In this document: positions 27,701 to 42,700 of the stretch, in pieces
How positions within the stretch are numbered: the stretch's first letter is position 1
How the letters are laid out: each line of letters begins with the position of its first letter
Assembly: GCA_023055355.1 (NCBI GenBank)
Contig: JALJCS010000004.1
Coordinates: forward strand, 33,045,744 to 33,109,743
DNA: 64,000 nt
Direction: 5' to 3'
Source of the DNA: Agelaius tricolor
Lineage: Eukaryota > Chordata > Aves > Passeriformes > Icteridae
Notes under the pieces: model-generated
What the model was told of the DNA's origin: nothing
Database searches by the model: none
What the model saw: only the letters and a program-made list of their open reading frames with translations
Translations under genes and position numbers: made by a program

Positions 27701-30700
27701 CTGTATTTAAGCCTTCATTATTTCTTTTAATCATTACTGTAAAAGTTTTAAAATTAAGGGGATCACTCTTAGTAGAAAGGGTAAAGAAATGGTGGAATTC
27801 TGAAAAAGCCTGAGTATTTTATTCCTCTGAAAATATATTTAAGTCTCAGTTTTTACAGGTTCCTTTCTTTTGCTTTAGGGATGAGTGTTTGCCATTGTTT
27901 TGGCTTTTTAAAAATTTTTCCTAGCAAAATGAGAGTATGTATAGAAGCAAGAAATAGAAGTAGTTGAATCATTAGCAAAGTGATGAAAAATATGTGGTCT
28001 GAAGTGTAGTTCTGAAGAAGTAACAGTTGAGTTCTTCAGCTTCTATATTTTATGGCATTTTTATGAATGTCTTGCTTAATATCCTGTGAACAATAGTTTA
28101 ATTTTGTAAAATAAAATGTTGATTAAATCAATATGGAGATGTAGACATGTACTATTCTAAAAATCAGTTTTCCTGGTCTTTTTTTTCTGTTCTTTTGTTT
28201 TACAAGATACCCAAGTTTGCTTCATTTTGGAGCATGCTGACTTTGTTTTACTGTAGATTTAGTGAAGAGCAAAGGAAAAAGTATTGGAAGACCAGTGTAA
28301 AATACGCATATATTTATGAGAGAGCTGTAAGGAATTTGCATCTTGTCTTTCTGTATTGAATAATTAGACTTGCATTTGAAGTAATTTGATAATTGAAATT
28401 TAAAGTCTGTTAAGAGTGCTATTTGAGACTTGTCTTTTAATATTCTGCTTGCCAGAGCATCATTTGGAGGCCAAACAATTACATCATGATAAGTGAGATA
28501 TTGATGGTGCACTATTGATAGTGCAAAATTCTGATCCTGCTGTTTACAAACACTTAAATTTGTTTTTACTGATTAGAAAAATTTTGCAAACTCAGTCTTA
28601 ATTACAGTAAGTATAAATTAATACCTTGACCATGCCATAATTAAAAAAGAAAATAAGTCATTAGAGGTATTTTTTCCCCTCTCTCTCATCTGTAACATAT
28701 CAGTACATAAACTTGTGTGCATGCTATCAAAATGTTTGTAGAAAGGTAAGTAATAACCCCTGTGGCACAGTGATAGCATGCTAAACTTTTTCTTCTGTGG
28801 ATACAGATACAAGGTAATACAACATGGGCTGGAAGAAAAGGTGCCTGCCTGCATGTGCGCTTTGTTTTCATTGCACTTCTACAAGTGCTGGTATGATTCT
28901 ATCATTCCCTGAACAAGATCCTACAGAAACTCATGCTGTTTTCTGTACACATGCTTCCTAAAATGTCTCAGAGTGGGATTAAATAAATTCTAGGTTTAGG
29001 AATATATATGAGTAAATAAGGCTTAGGACATCAATTTGCAATGGCAACTGACTGTTGTTAGTGGCAAGTGACTGTGTTGGACTGTTAATTTGTGGCAAAT
29101 ATAATGTGAGGAATTTCTTTAGATCTAGAACTTAGCTAGTGTTCTCTTTTGGTTTGGTCCTGTTGGGTCTTAATGTTTTTTTAGAAAAAAAAATATTTAT
29201 TTCTGTGTTTAAGATTTTACAAGGGACTTCTAATTGTGTAGGCAATTGGCTGTGGAGAGGAAACACTAGAACTAGCAATGCAGGGTTAGAAAAAGTGTAA
29301 CTTTCAAAATTAGGGCTAAAGCTTCTCCTTTTTCATTTTTACTTATACAGTTCTTGTTCATTAAAAGAAGGTAAATTTAAAACCTTACACTGATGCGATA
29401 TTATAAATGCAGTTTTGAATGAAGACACCAATTAGATATAGGCAATTGAATTGTAGTTAGATGATGACTAGTATTTTAATTTTTCAATATGAAGGAGTGA
29501 AAAAACTGCTTCACATGTGTGATTTTGCAGTATCTTTGGCCATTGGCAGAGTAATTGTGCCTTTCATTTACTACCAACATTTCTAATTCAATTATCTCAT
29601 ATTTTCAGGAAATATTAGTTGTCATTAAAAAAGATTAAATTTGACCTAATGTTTATCTTCATTGTCATTTCTTTAAGGCCCTATTGAGTTTGAAGAATGT
29701 AACACATCCAGTGTAGCCGAAGGTGAGTTGCCATAACATAGTTATTTACACAAGAATTCTGTGGATTAGTACTTGAACTGTGAAGCAAAGGGTACTCATC
29801 AATGTGTGAGCCTGTATAAATTTAAAGTCCTCCAGTAGACTAAAATGCAGTTTTTCTTTTGAGAAACAAACTTCAATGCCAATAAGACTGATGCCTTGGG
29901 TTTTAGCTTTTGAATTTTTCGGATTCTCTGCTGCCTGGTATGCAACTCTGAAACTTCATATTAGGTATTAGTAGGTTCTCTTCACAGGGTAGTTAGACAA
30001 AACAATCCCTTCCCAAGTAGAGAATCATGGACAACCATTACCCAAAAAGCATAAACAGCGGCAAAGAGAAGGGGGCAAGCCATGAGACTTCATGACTTGG
30101 AGCTGTAATTGCACAATTGAACCCATATATAGTTGAACTAAAACTTATAAAACTCATGACCAGAATCTATCTTGGATTCATCCTTGGTGTAGCCCTGACC
30201 AGGCTCTTGCAGTGTCCAAGGTGTATCCTTTTAAGGCCTTTCAATAAATACCTATTTTGATCATTTAGCTATGTCTAGTCTCTGTTCCAGATCAGCCTTT
30301 CTAGGCATCAAGGCCTGTAAAACCTTTATAAGACTAATGCGTAAAGGTCAGATAATTTGAGTGTTTCTTACATGTGTACTTTGGCTAACACTTGGTCTTT
30401 GCAGAGGTTTGGATTTGATTCAGTTATGAATGTGTTGTAGCTTAATTTGCAAGTGTCAAAACAATGGGCTCTTCCCATTGTTACTATGTCAGTTAAACTA
30501 AGCCTAATGTAGTGTTATGGTTGCAAATTCTTTCTTTGTTGGTGCAGCCTTTTTTACTTAGGGGATTGTTTAAAGTGGTTAAGCTGTCCATAAGCTATGT
30601 CTTTAATTGTGGGACAGAGGAGTCAGCAGTATAACTTGTAGCATCCAAAAGCTTTTTTAAGTTGCCAAGATTTTGGCTGAGACTTAAAATCTCTTCTAAC

Positions 30701-33700
30701 TGAAGCAGAGAAAATCTATGTTCAGAAATTAGTCTCATACTCCATTTGCCATTATTTTGGTCTGCATAAGACACAGAAGAAAAACAAAGCCCAGACATTT
30801 AAAAATAATCTTGGAGAAAATTATGTTCCTCAGTATATATTACTGACTACAGCTACCCTGATTTGAGAAGTTTGGAGTTACTGAAAATTTCTAGGAGTGG
30901 AGAGGTTTCTTATGCGCTGTGTAATATATTTTTGTAAAGGTAAATATAATAAAGTGCTTGATTTAACAGTGGTTTAATTTTGGAAACCAAATTATTTCTA
31001 CCACTCTGCTCAAAAGCATGCTGCCAGTAGTATCATGCATCAAAACCAAATTGTAGACTAGTTGGATCAGATGCTTGCACTTAGTCATTTTGTTTGGCAG
31101 TCTGCTTTGCCTCAGCAAACATTGTGAAGAAGCAGATGTGGCAGTAAGTCTGAGGGAATATTTAAGTGTATTTTAGTTTTAGTACATTAAGTGGGAATGA
31201 AAGCAATATGAAAGCAATGAAAGTACTTTTTTCAGTACCGTAGCTATATGTATCTAGTGCTAAAAGGAGGGAAGAAACAAAAGGGGAGAAGTGTAATTCC
31301 AGACTCGGTGAGAAGCTGTATTGGAGCTGGATACAGCACTGGGAAGTCATGAACTCACATCAGCTGGAAAGCCAAGAAACACTCTTATTTTTAATGGGAC
31401 CAAAATCCTACTTTTGAGGAAAGACAGGAGCTTGCAGCTCCTGGGAGCACACATGGCAAAAGAAATAACAGGGTAGCTGTTGAACTGCCATAGTTGGGGA
31501 AGGCAGTGTTCAGTTTCTCATCCATGACTATTCAGGATCACCAGGAGCAGCAGCTCCTGTTGAGTTTTTGTGAGCAGAATCTTCTTCCTCAAAACTGTTT
31601 ATTAAAGAACACAGAGTCTTTATACCCAACTTGGAGATCCTAAGTCAGTTTTTTAAGAATTTTGTAACTAATGCATTGAACCCTATTTTGATTTTTTTAA
31701 AATTGGTATTTCGCTTAAAGCAAATTGGAATAATGTTCCCTTAGTTTGGCTCCATACCTATCTCCACTGCATACCTGTGGCAGCATTTAAAACATTGGAT
31801 TCATATGCATCTATGTTTGACATTGCAAAATATGCCTTTATCTCTTTGATCTGTGAATGAAAAGTGTTTGTTCCGTAGGAATAAAACCACGGAAAAGGAA
31901 GCCTTTTGGTTTATCAGGAATAATGAAAAAAGAAAAAGATACTGAATCTGTGTAAGTATATTTCCATCCTGAAGCCTTGTTTTGTATGAAAACTAGTAAG
32001 GGGGATAAAAAATAGCCAATATTTAACAAAAAAAAGGGTTTATAACAGCCATTTGAAGGAACACAATGAATACAAAAACATCACAGTTATTTACAATTTT
32101 TGTGACCAAGGATTTTAACATAAATAACAACAAATAACAAGTGTATTCATAGTAGTCAGCTCATGTTTCATTCTTTCCTGTGCATAGGTAAGTAGTTTTC
32201 CATTCTTCTACATGTCAGCTTTGTAGATAATGTAATTCACATTAATCCTAATAAAATATATCTGTATGTGGTAAAAGTACTTGATGGCTGTGTTTGCAGA
32301 ATTGAAGCTTCAGGTATTCTTCTGTTAGAGGAACTTCTACATATACTGTCGAAGGACAGAAAAATGCAGTATATCATGAGCACACTCCTTTCTCAAACAC
32401 CATCATTCTAGATGAGGACTGATGTCCCAGATATACCCTATGCCATATTCTTTGCATGTACTCAGTCTTTGAGGAGTTAATCTGTGCAAAAAGTGAGTTT
32501 GAATAACAGTTCTGAGGGGAATTATTCACAGCATCTATATTAGTATTTATGGTCAGTGTATTTTTTTCGTATTTCTACATGTATTTTCTCAAGAAGACAT
32601 CTTACAATTGACAACTTTGACAATATAGAAATATTCCCAGAGGCAACATCTGCATATATACTTTTTTAAATTAATTTTTAAAGTATTTTACCAGTGTTAG
32701 TTTTTTTAACATACTGCTGAAAAATTCATGGCCTGAGGACAGCAGGTGCTAATAGTATTTTGTTTCTATATTCACACACACTACAAAAGTGCCATAGGCA
32801 TTTACAGAGATTCTTGCATTAAACCATAACTACTAAATGAACTAGAACATCACAAATAAATGACAGAGGCTTCATTATGTGTTTACATAATATATTTTAA
32901 TACTTCTTTTGTGATCTCTTTAGAGATATAGATTGCTAGTCTGTATTTTGTCTGATTTAATCTACAGCTGATGATCCTGTTACAGACTGGAAATGATGAA
33001 ACTGTCATCAGAAACTTCTCTGCACAGAGAAATCAAGTCCTCCCTTGGTCTTGTGTATATTAGTCTGTGAGCTTGTTTCGTTTGTATAGGGCAAGCTTTC
33101 TAAACCTAGAAAAACTCTCATGGTTAGTAGGCTTTTCAGTTTGTCAAGATAGTTTTTAAACTGTTGATGCCTGAACCATTGTGTCTAGTAATGGTTTTAA
33201 TTCAGGGAAATACCACACAGGGTGCATTCTCATATATATTGCTGTAGTTCAGCAAGGGATTACACTTCTAACCACTGCTTTGCATGATTTGGTTGTTTCA
33301 GTTTTTATCTACAATCCTTAAGTTCCCTTATAAAATCTCTGTTTTCTGAAATGCTACCTTACAGCAGAAGCATGACCCAGTTATTTAATTTAAAAAGAAT
33401 GATCTAGTAAATCTAGTGATTTAAAAGTACTTTTATCTACAGCTTGATGTCCTTGTTCTCCACCTCACCAGCATTTGTAAACTGCTGTGTTTTCCTTGCA
33501 TCTATAGAACAGATCCTGAGAGATGTCGGTAGTACTCTTCTGAGTCTAGATCTGCCATTTCTGTTTAAGATCTCTTAGCTCACTAATTTAGGAAACCTTC
33601 ATTGTGGGCTGAAATATATTAATTCATTTGCCTCATATTTCACATTTCTCAACTGTTATGTACCTCAGGCTATCTTGTTTGCATACAGACACTTTTTGAA

Positions 33701-36700
33701 ACCATATCTCTCAAGAGAAGAATATGCTTTGTCTTTTCAAGCAGTAAAATATCTTTCAGAACAGCTCTATTGCTATGAAAGATATAAACCAAGTAGAAAT
33801 TTGATCACATATGTCTTCTTTTGTATCAGGCCTTTCAGAGAAGATGGAGTGCTTCATCTCACTGTCATTTCCTTAACAAGCTGTACTGAATTTTGTATCA
33901 ATGCTTCCATGTTAGCAAGTTTTTTACACTTTTTTTTAACACACTGTAGTAAAAGCTACATTTTTTGCTTTTAACCCATTTGTTTTTTCAGAGAAGATGT
34001 TTTAGATTACAATGCATTTTATTTTTTCCATGTTCTTTTCTCTATACATGCATGTGTAGGATATTCGGACTAATGATAAAAAACCACTATTGTTCAAATG
34101 CACCATCATGATTTGTCAGGGTGCAAATTAGAGAGGACTTGTATGCTACTCAAGTATTCCCATGTTCTGTAAATGTAATTGCTTCTAGTTTTTGAAGACA
34201 TCAGAGAGAATCAATGTCATTCATTATTTTAAGTACTACTACTCAAATTGAAGTTGCAGTGGAAAAGTGTAACACTTGTGAATAATGTGCTTGCAACCAC
34301 TGCCTTCCTGCAGACAGCTTACTTTTTTTTTTTTTTAAGTTCTTTTTAGGAGGGCACTCAGTTATTTTGTTCAGCATCTTCTAGTACTTGACTGCAACTG
34401 TGCTTGACAAACACGAACTAAGAATGAAACTCTATTAGAGTAAGCTCTGAATTCCTCTGAAGAAAATCTTAATTTCTTTGTGAACTGGGTTTTGTCCAAC
34501 ACATTTTGCACTTGCAGGTAGACTATTTTATTAGGATTAGTGACTTCTGCTTATTTCACCCATCACCCATGAAGACCTGAAACTTAAAGTATATTCATCC
34601 AGAACACAGTGTGGTAGTCCTCACTTCCCTTGATTTTTTTTGTTATTATTTCTAATTCTTTCCAGTAATATGTGGAAAGAATTAGATTTTTCATAATTTC
34701 TTCTGATTTTTTTTTCTGCAGTGTTTTGAGCATAAACTGTCAGCTGTTGTTTAAATTTCATTCAGTTGAATGTGGAATATTTAAAGTAAAAATTTCAAGA
34801 GTCTGAGAGGCAAAAGGGTCAAATGAACTGTTTTAAGTTAATTGAAAATATTGAAGGAGATTTTGTGTGAATAAAATAAGTTGTGCATTCTATAATTCTA
34901 AATTTTCTTTTTTTTTTAAATAGGGAGTGTCCAGATGCAGACTCAGTTGTAAGTAGACTTATTTCCAAAATAAATACATATGCTTATACTACCAAGCCCT
35001 GCAATCTGATGAAACTCAACTTACATACAGTCCCTGCAATACATAATTTATCTGGTAAAAGATTTAGTATTTTCATTGCATACTCAAAGTGTTAATTTTG
35101 TGCAGTACATGATCTTCAGCGGTATGTACAAACAAGTGTCAGTAATACATTTTTGTTTCCTAATAATATTATGTTTTAAGCAAGGTATTTTCACTGCAAG
35201 TATATGTTACTTTGTTTTTCAGCTAATAGTTTGAATTCCTTGGCTAAAAGATTCTAAGAAAGAAAAAGGATGTAGTTTATTGTAGACTCAACTTTGTGTT
35301 GTCATATTCCTCTGCTTACTACTGTTTCTTTTGAGAAGTCCTTCTAATATTGACTGGGTTCTGCTTTACCACTGGCAATAGAGTATAGGAATAGACTGTT
35401 TAAAATATGGCCTTAAATGCAGCATTTCTAGGTGCACTTTATTAATGGTCTGGTTTTCATTACTGTTAGATCTGTGGTATGTCTTACAATTTTTTTTTAG
35501 CCAATTCAGGTAAGTGACCATTTCAAATTAAATTAAATATGTTAATGATTTTCATTTCCTTAATTTAGTCTTTTCTTTTTATGCAAACATGTATGTTCTC
35601 TTGAATTAACATATAACAAAGATTGTAACTCCCTGTAGCTATGTTTGGGAAAAATTTACAGAGTAATCTAAGTGATTTTCTGTAGCTTTATTTATTTTTC
35701 ATTCATTCATTTAGGTGCAAATTATATTACACAATTTAAGTTTTCAAGTCCACTTATTTTGTGAATTTTCTGATTTCTATTTGGTAACTAGGAGGTTTTA
35801 CTACCTAATATTAAAATTTGTTTTGAGAAACTTGATTTAAAACATCTAGTAAAACTATCCTTCTAAATGAGGAAAATTAAGTTTTGCCACATAACAGAAC
35901 TATATGTGTAAGAACAGATGTGTAGTTCTTGCCAAGACAGTTACTTTATATTGTGCAGTCATCTTGACTTAGAGTAAGTTTCTTTCCTTGGGTGCATTTA
36001 AAAGAAAGTAACAATAGAAGTATCCTTATAATTATCAGGCTTCTCATGGAAATAAAATCATTTGACAGTTCAGGTTGAGTCATTGGAGTGAACGACAACT
36101 GGATTTGACTTGCAATGTTTATTTTCTATGCTTATTTTGTCTCCATGTTTTTGGAAAACAATTAGTTCAAAAAATTCAAGTATAAATTGTTTTGACATTC
36201 TATCTGGCTACATGAGGCACACCATATGATCATCTAGGTTAATTGTTGATATTTTTGGTTTGGTTTGGGTTTTTTTTTGCCTGCTCAACATTTTATGACT
36301 GCATTTGGAATTTAAAATCTGGTCTGTGATTTCTGCTTGCTTTTTTCAAGCCACAGTAGTATTCTGTACAGTGATTGAATGCTTTAAAAACAGAAGTCAT
36401 TGCTGTAATTGTAGTGAAAAAATTATAGAGATTCATTCCACCCCTAACAAACAAGCAATCCAAAGTGCTTTTATGTTTTAAGGTTGGAGTCCTCTTCTGA
36501 AAGGTCTCATTTCAAATGCTTTTAATTTTTCTTGGCTTTTACTTATGGGTTTCCTTTCTGTTTAATTTTTCAAACCTAATCTAAATACTTTAAACAGTCT
36601 CTATCATCTCTAGAAAGATTTGTTTTGTATGGATATTTGCAACAAATTATGCATTTCAAGAAATTGAACTTGGAAAACTATTATTAAACAAAAAATATTA

Positions 36701-39700
36701 AAACAATATTAATTAGTGTTTGATTGCTAAGAAATACTAAGGAATAGACCTCAGAAAATTCAACTTTAGATGTCCCAGTTATTATTTTGTCAATTTTGGT
36801 CACTCACAGAAAGCCGGTCTGGCATATATATGATTAACTTGATCATTTTATAAAAGGTGGTTTTTGTTTATTTGTCAAGAATTGTAATTGTGTGAAAGGA
36901 ATGGAAGAGATAACCAGTCTTCAATTATATATAAAGACCAAGGTAAAATACTGCAAATTTTCAGGTTAAGGATGTAGCAAGAACTGATTTCTGTATATTA
37001 TCTACCAGTTCTGTGTGCTACTGTGGATCTTTGAACATGCTGTGTAGTCAATACCATGAAGGCCTTCTCACTAGTGCAAAATGTGTAACACAGTCTATCA
37101 AGCTTTTATTCTGTTTCCAAAAGGAAACGGTGAGATGGGTCAAAAATGTCTTTTGTCCCAAAATCCTGTCACATTTATATGTGGTGAGACAGATACGCTT
37201 ATGCTCATCCTTTTTGTAGCTGCCAGATTATATATACTGGAAAATAAATTAATAAGACATTAATTCCAGTAAGTATTTTTTTTGTAATGGCTGTAAGAGG
37301 TTTTCGTGTGCTCATTAGTAGGCAGCTGTGGACTGAGAACTGGTATTTGTTGAAAAAGTTGACCACTTCAATAAGCAGTCTCTGTTTAAATATAGGTGAC
37401 AGTATCTCATGAGATGTAAAATTCCTGAGTTTTTTATATGTCAGTTTATAGTGTAACTTCCATTAAGCTAAACCTTGATAATTAAGAAAAGTGGAAAGTC
37501 TGTAGTAGAAAGTATCACTTGAAAGAGATAGAAGACTGACTTTGTATGGGGGTTTTGCCTTAGAACATTTTTCTAAAGGCTGAAATGTCTTGTTTGCCAT
37601 GTCTCTAGAGATGTTCTCCAGGAAGATATGAGCTCTAAAAAAGCTTTTGTGTCAGGGGAACATTTACAAGGTTCCACTTGTGTCCAGTAATATCTGAATT
37701 GGGATTTCAACCCTTCCCTTGGTTAGGATGCTTGCTGATCTCCTTCTTCTACTTCACTGCCTATTTTCATGAAGACTGTAGTAATGTAATTATCTTTGAG
37801 TTCTCTGTTCTTTCTGTCAAATCCATTTGAAATTGCCCAGTAAGTTCAAAAGTAATTAAGAAGGGAGTCATGGATGTACAGAACATAATGCTGGAAGGTT
37901 TTTTTTCCATGGGAAACTGAAATGCAAACACATATCAAGGCATCCAAAACTTTTCATTAACCTCTTCATATGTGAGATTATATAGAATTATAAGACCATT
38001 TTTTTATTGTTGGGGACTGGTTGAATTTGGAACCACTAATTTCTTAAAAGTGGAACAAGAGTGTAATCTAATATTGAAATTCAAGTATTTTTCTTTATTT
38101 GCGTTTTACAGCATTTTGTTCTGGCATTTTTCAAATAGTTGCTATTGAGGACAAGGCTTTCTATCACAGCACAAGAAAGGGACACTTTGAATTCCTATTT
38201 TTCTTTCTTTCTGCATTTCTAACACTAGGAGAAACTGACTGCTCTCTTCTTCCGTGTCTTTTGGGTTAATAGGCACCCTAAGGAGAGGAGGCCAATATTA
38301 TGCCTCTGTTTTATCCTAAGTATATGTCAGAGTCAAATTTACACCTCAAATACGTCAAAAGTGGAGAGTCTTTTTGTTCTCTTGTTCCAGCCTATGTGCT
38401 TCAGCTGCTTATTTTGAGTCCTCATCTGGATTACAGGAAGCCCATTGAGTTCTGGCAGAAAAAAATAGAGTGAGCTGTTCAGCTGCATTGCATCTTGAAG
38501 CATACCCTCAGGAAAACTTGATAAAGAGTTCTCATAACTACTGTAGTTATCCCAGGAGAAGAGAAAATATAAAGAAATCAAACTGGGGCATGGTGAGGGT
38601 TCTTTGCTTCTGGACTGATGACCAGCCTGTCAGCAGCACTAGTGTTGCAGAGGAAGGGCCAAATGAAGTAGCTAGACTACAGTGCTCTGTATGGTCCTCC
38701 CTTGTCCTCTGTATGTAGCCCAGAGACACTAATGACATGGTAATGGTGTGGCTTCTTCAATCACTTTTAGATGACAGATGGGACAGAGCAAACTGAAATA
38801 AATTATTCACCAAAGCTAAAAAATGTGTTTTGTTAATAGAATTCTTGGTCCTCAAGCTTCTTATACAGGAAATTTAATTTTATTTATCAAGGCCTGATGT
38901 TTTATTTCTTTGAAAATTTATTAACCCCAGAAAGCTTGTAGCATATGCCACAGCAAAGACAAAGGTATATGACCTAAGTTTCTGGCGTATGTTTAAAGCT
39001 ATAAAAGATCTCAATTAATGCATTACGTCTGCAAATACAGGGAAAACTGGCTTTTATAGCTACATGTTTAGTTGCTTAACAGAACCTCTGAAAGGCTTCC
39101 TGGAAGTCCACCACTTCCAGTTGCTTTTGCAGTTGCTTTCTTTCTAGTTGCTTTGCAGAGTTCAGTTCACATGCATAATGAGGTAGTTGGGAGCTTTTTG
39201 ACTGCAAAGAACACTGCACATATTTGTGTAGGGGGCTAAAGCAGACCTCCATCCCCATTTTATTAATAATAACTTTTCCCAAAGGCTGAAATTTGCTAAG
39301 ATCATCATCTTTGTGTGTTGAAGTTCAAAAATTATACATGTAGGTTGTGAACTTAAACTCTGATCAGTATGGTAGGCAAATCAGGTTTTACCTGTGTTGT
39401 GTGCCTGATATTTAAGATACGCTGTTATTCATGACATAATATGTAGTTCTGTAATTGTAGGAGTGTGGAAAAGGGAATAAACATTAGGCAAATAAATATA
39501 AATGCCTTCATTAACATCAGATTCATGAGTATGGGTCTCTCTCAGGTTGCTGTGTTATCTACTACTGTTATTCAATGTAGATTTGCAAATGAAATGTTGG
39601 TATTTCAGAAAGCACATTCATTGGTTCAACCATGCAAAATATGGAGAACGGTATTTTGAAATACTACTCAGCTTGTAAGATTGTGAAGTATCATTTTACT

Positions 39701-42700
39701 TGTGTAATCTGTAATCAGACACAATCTGCCTTTGTCTATGCAAAGGTATATCAAGTATCTATTCCACCCATTTTTTACGTTGGTTTATACAAAAATATAA
39801 AGTCAGTATCTAGTTAATTATAGCAAGTGTTAATGATCATAAATTGGCACAAGATCCAATCAATCTGAATTGCTGATGAGGCTGGAAATACAAGGCATAT
39901 TATTTATGTGTGTGTGTATGCTGTTTCATGTTCGATGTTTGAAATTATTTAAATCCATGTATTTAAATTTCAGATATAGGAAAAAACTGCAAATTAAGTT
40001 TTCTACACAGAGTTTGAAAAGAAGCAGTAGCATAGACTAGCTAAAAGGGAAGGAGGGAATTTTCTTCTCCTGTGTTCAGAATTTAAGATGTACAGTATTC
40101 ATCTCTGTTATATACATGAAGTGGTGAAAACAGACTGCATGCTGAAGGGCTGTTTCTGAGGAATAGATGATTCAAGTATATTAGCAAGATCAGAAATAAT
40201 TGTCATGAAGGTATTAAGAAAGAAAGTTAAATATTTTAAGATTTTGTTTCTTTCTTAATCCTAGAGATTATTCAGTAAATTAAAAATAATACAATGAAAA
40301 TAACTTCTACAAACTTAAGTTCTCTCATAGTTTTATATCAAAATAGTGAGTTTTGCCAGCTACATTGTGCATGCTGTGTCAGCCCGGTAATCATGTCCTG
40401 TACATATATGGCCCAGTTTTAAGAAAAATTAAATATTGTATATTTAAAGATTTTTATTGATTTTCAATTCATCTTAACCATGAATGTCGCTGATCTATGG
40501 AAAATCACCTGGTGTGACAGCTAAATTATTTTAGAATTCAGAATTTGTAGTATTACAAGAAAATAAACTTACTCTGTAGCTGTATGTTTTTGTTCTGTTT
40601 ACTTTGATGTCAAGTTTCATTAGTGGTTTTTGGTATATAAACAAGGTCAGCTTGAGGTCAAGCGTAGCTAAGAACCTTGATTTGAGCAAGTAGAGCTAAA
40701 GTATTGGACCATGTGATTGTACTGTTATTACTTTGTTGTTGTTGTATTTATTTATTTATTTATTTATTTTGATGCAGTATTTAATTTGGTGTGTCTGACA
40801 TCTGTACAGGACTGTATTTCTTATACTTTTCTTAGCAGAAAGTTTGAGCTATGTGTAAATTCCATTTATTTCAGAAGTGCTAAATTTAGGTAATTGTACA
40901 GAAGAGACTCTCTTAGTGAATTATCAGACATCCCATTTGTGATATCTGTAAAAGATACAGAAGAATAACTACATTTGAATAATTTTAATGTTTATGTTCT
41001 GTACTTGCAAAGCTATTCAGAGATATTCTCTTTAAACTTGGCTTCAAATTTTATCTGAAGTCATGAGGTTCCTTTCTTGTCCACTTGAAATCACCAGCAT
41101 AAGTCATTTTGTTGTATCTCTTGACTTCTAACAGATTATGTTTTGGACATACTGTGTATACTATATCTGTTGGTCAAATTGGTTCCCAGTACCTGTTTTC
41201 TTATAGAATATACTGATGGTACACTAGAATAAATTACTTTTATATGTATACATATTCTAATTTTTATAGCATTTTAGTAACTACTGAAATCACTGCATTT
41301 TGAAGACACCTTGGTTGTGTTTTTTTGTGATAAACTTACTGAGACATTAAGCAGTTCACATACACTGTCTATGCATACAAAGTTGTGAGTGGATTATTTT
41401 GGTTCTGAGTGGGGAAAGTATCTACATATCCATGTTTTTCCTGTATATGTAACACATGATGCAGGGGTTTTGTGCATTTTTAAAATTTAGATTATCTTGG
41501 AGACTTGTTTCTCTCTGCCCCAAAGTTATTTTAATGAAACTATATGCTTAGCTGAGCATTCTAAGTTACTTTAACATCATTCTTGTCAATTTCTGTTTAA
41601 TTGCCGGCAAGAACAGACAAACAGAACTTAAGTTCCCAGATGCTTATTGGCTTTGAAGATTCAGGATAGTTTTGGAGATTTGTAAAGGAAAACTTGGGAA
41701 TAAAATTTTGAGCACCTGTGATGTGGATATTCTTTTCTGAAGTAACAGTGCAGGCATGCTGCCCTTGCTAGGGGAAGTGGAATTTGCAAAGCAGCGCTTT
41801 GACTAGCATACTTAAATATTGACTAGCACTTAGGAAAGGTTTTTCCTCTGCACCATCAGAACACCTTGTGTCTTAGCTGAAAGCAGTAAAAATTGGGAAT
41901 TTTTTCTGGAGCCAAGAGAATTATAACCTAATTTAACTCAATACTAAAGCTAAAATAATGTTGATTTCTGTCCTTTTTGATAAAGTAATTAATAATTAAT
42001 CCGTAATTAGTAATTATAATTAGTAATTAAGTAGTGATTGATTATTTAAAGCAGATGCATTTCAAACTTGCCAGTTTTCACAGAAAATTTAGAGCTTGTT
42101 TTGTTACATTTTGTGGTGAGATACCTTGCCACACAACTTCTGAATGACAGATCATAACTTCAGATAATTGTGATAATGTTGAATAAAAATCACTTGCATG
42201 CGTTGTTGCAATTTTAATATGTCAATGATGTAAAATTCGGTCTGATGTAAGAATGACTTGGTTTTTTTTGTTATTTATCAATAGCATAATTTTTGTTGTT
42301 GTTTTTAGAACTTTCCTGATGTAGATGATGAAGGATACAGCATTAAACCAGAAGCAACACAGGATATCCTTTTTACTATTATTGCGCCAAGTTATTTGAT
42401 GCTACTATAATTCTTCGGAAAGAGGCAGTACTGACTAAAAAGTTAAGGAAGATGAATGACATTTATGTCTATGTTGCAACCTTGTATTCTTACACTCATA
42501 GTTTCTGTAAAATGAACCAAATTTTTTCTTGGATGTGTGTATGCAAATGTTAAAGATTAGATTAGGTTAGATTAGATTTGATTAGATCTCTTGGGAACTT
42601 TAAAAGGACAGTAAAAAAGCAAAAAAATTGCCAGATCCATTGCAGATCCAAAATTCCACGCAGATCTCTCTCCATGAAAAGCTCTCAGAGAGTTTATAAA

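Larger units (their letters stand above)
15817..29677 (+). other. FCHO2 intron W7-W8 (13.9 kb, longest)
   Basis: This long intron separates the F-BAR exons from the linker exons. It holds a CTCF-type motif (18142-18160), a CR1 fragment (18440-18720), a 21-bp tandem duplication (19722-19765), a poly-T tract near 24875 and a SINE (27244-27380). A non-repetitive, GC-richer patch lies at 24000-24210. No second gene is recognised. Confidence 0.75.
34949..42308 (+). other. FCHO2 intron W10-W11
   Basis: This is a 7.4-kb intron. It holds a TTTA microsatellite (40744-40770) and a dense AT-rich TAATTA cluster (41981-42033). A GC-richer patch at about 38380-38720 is not identified. No further gene is recognised. 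Confidence 0.75.

Noticed and set aside
42554..42588. Interstitial telomere-like repeat
   Set aside because: The unit is GATTA, not TTAGGG; only one GGTTAG occurs.
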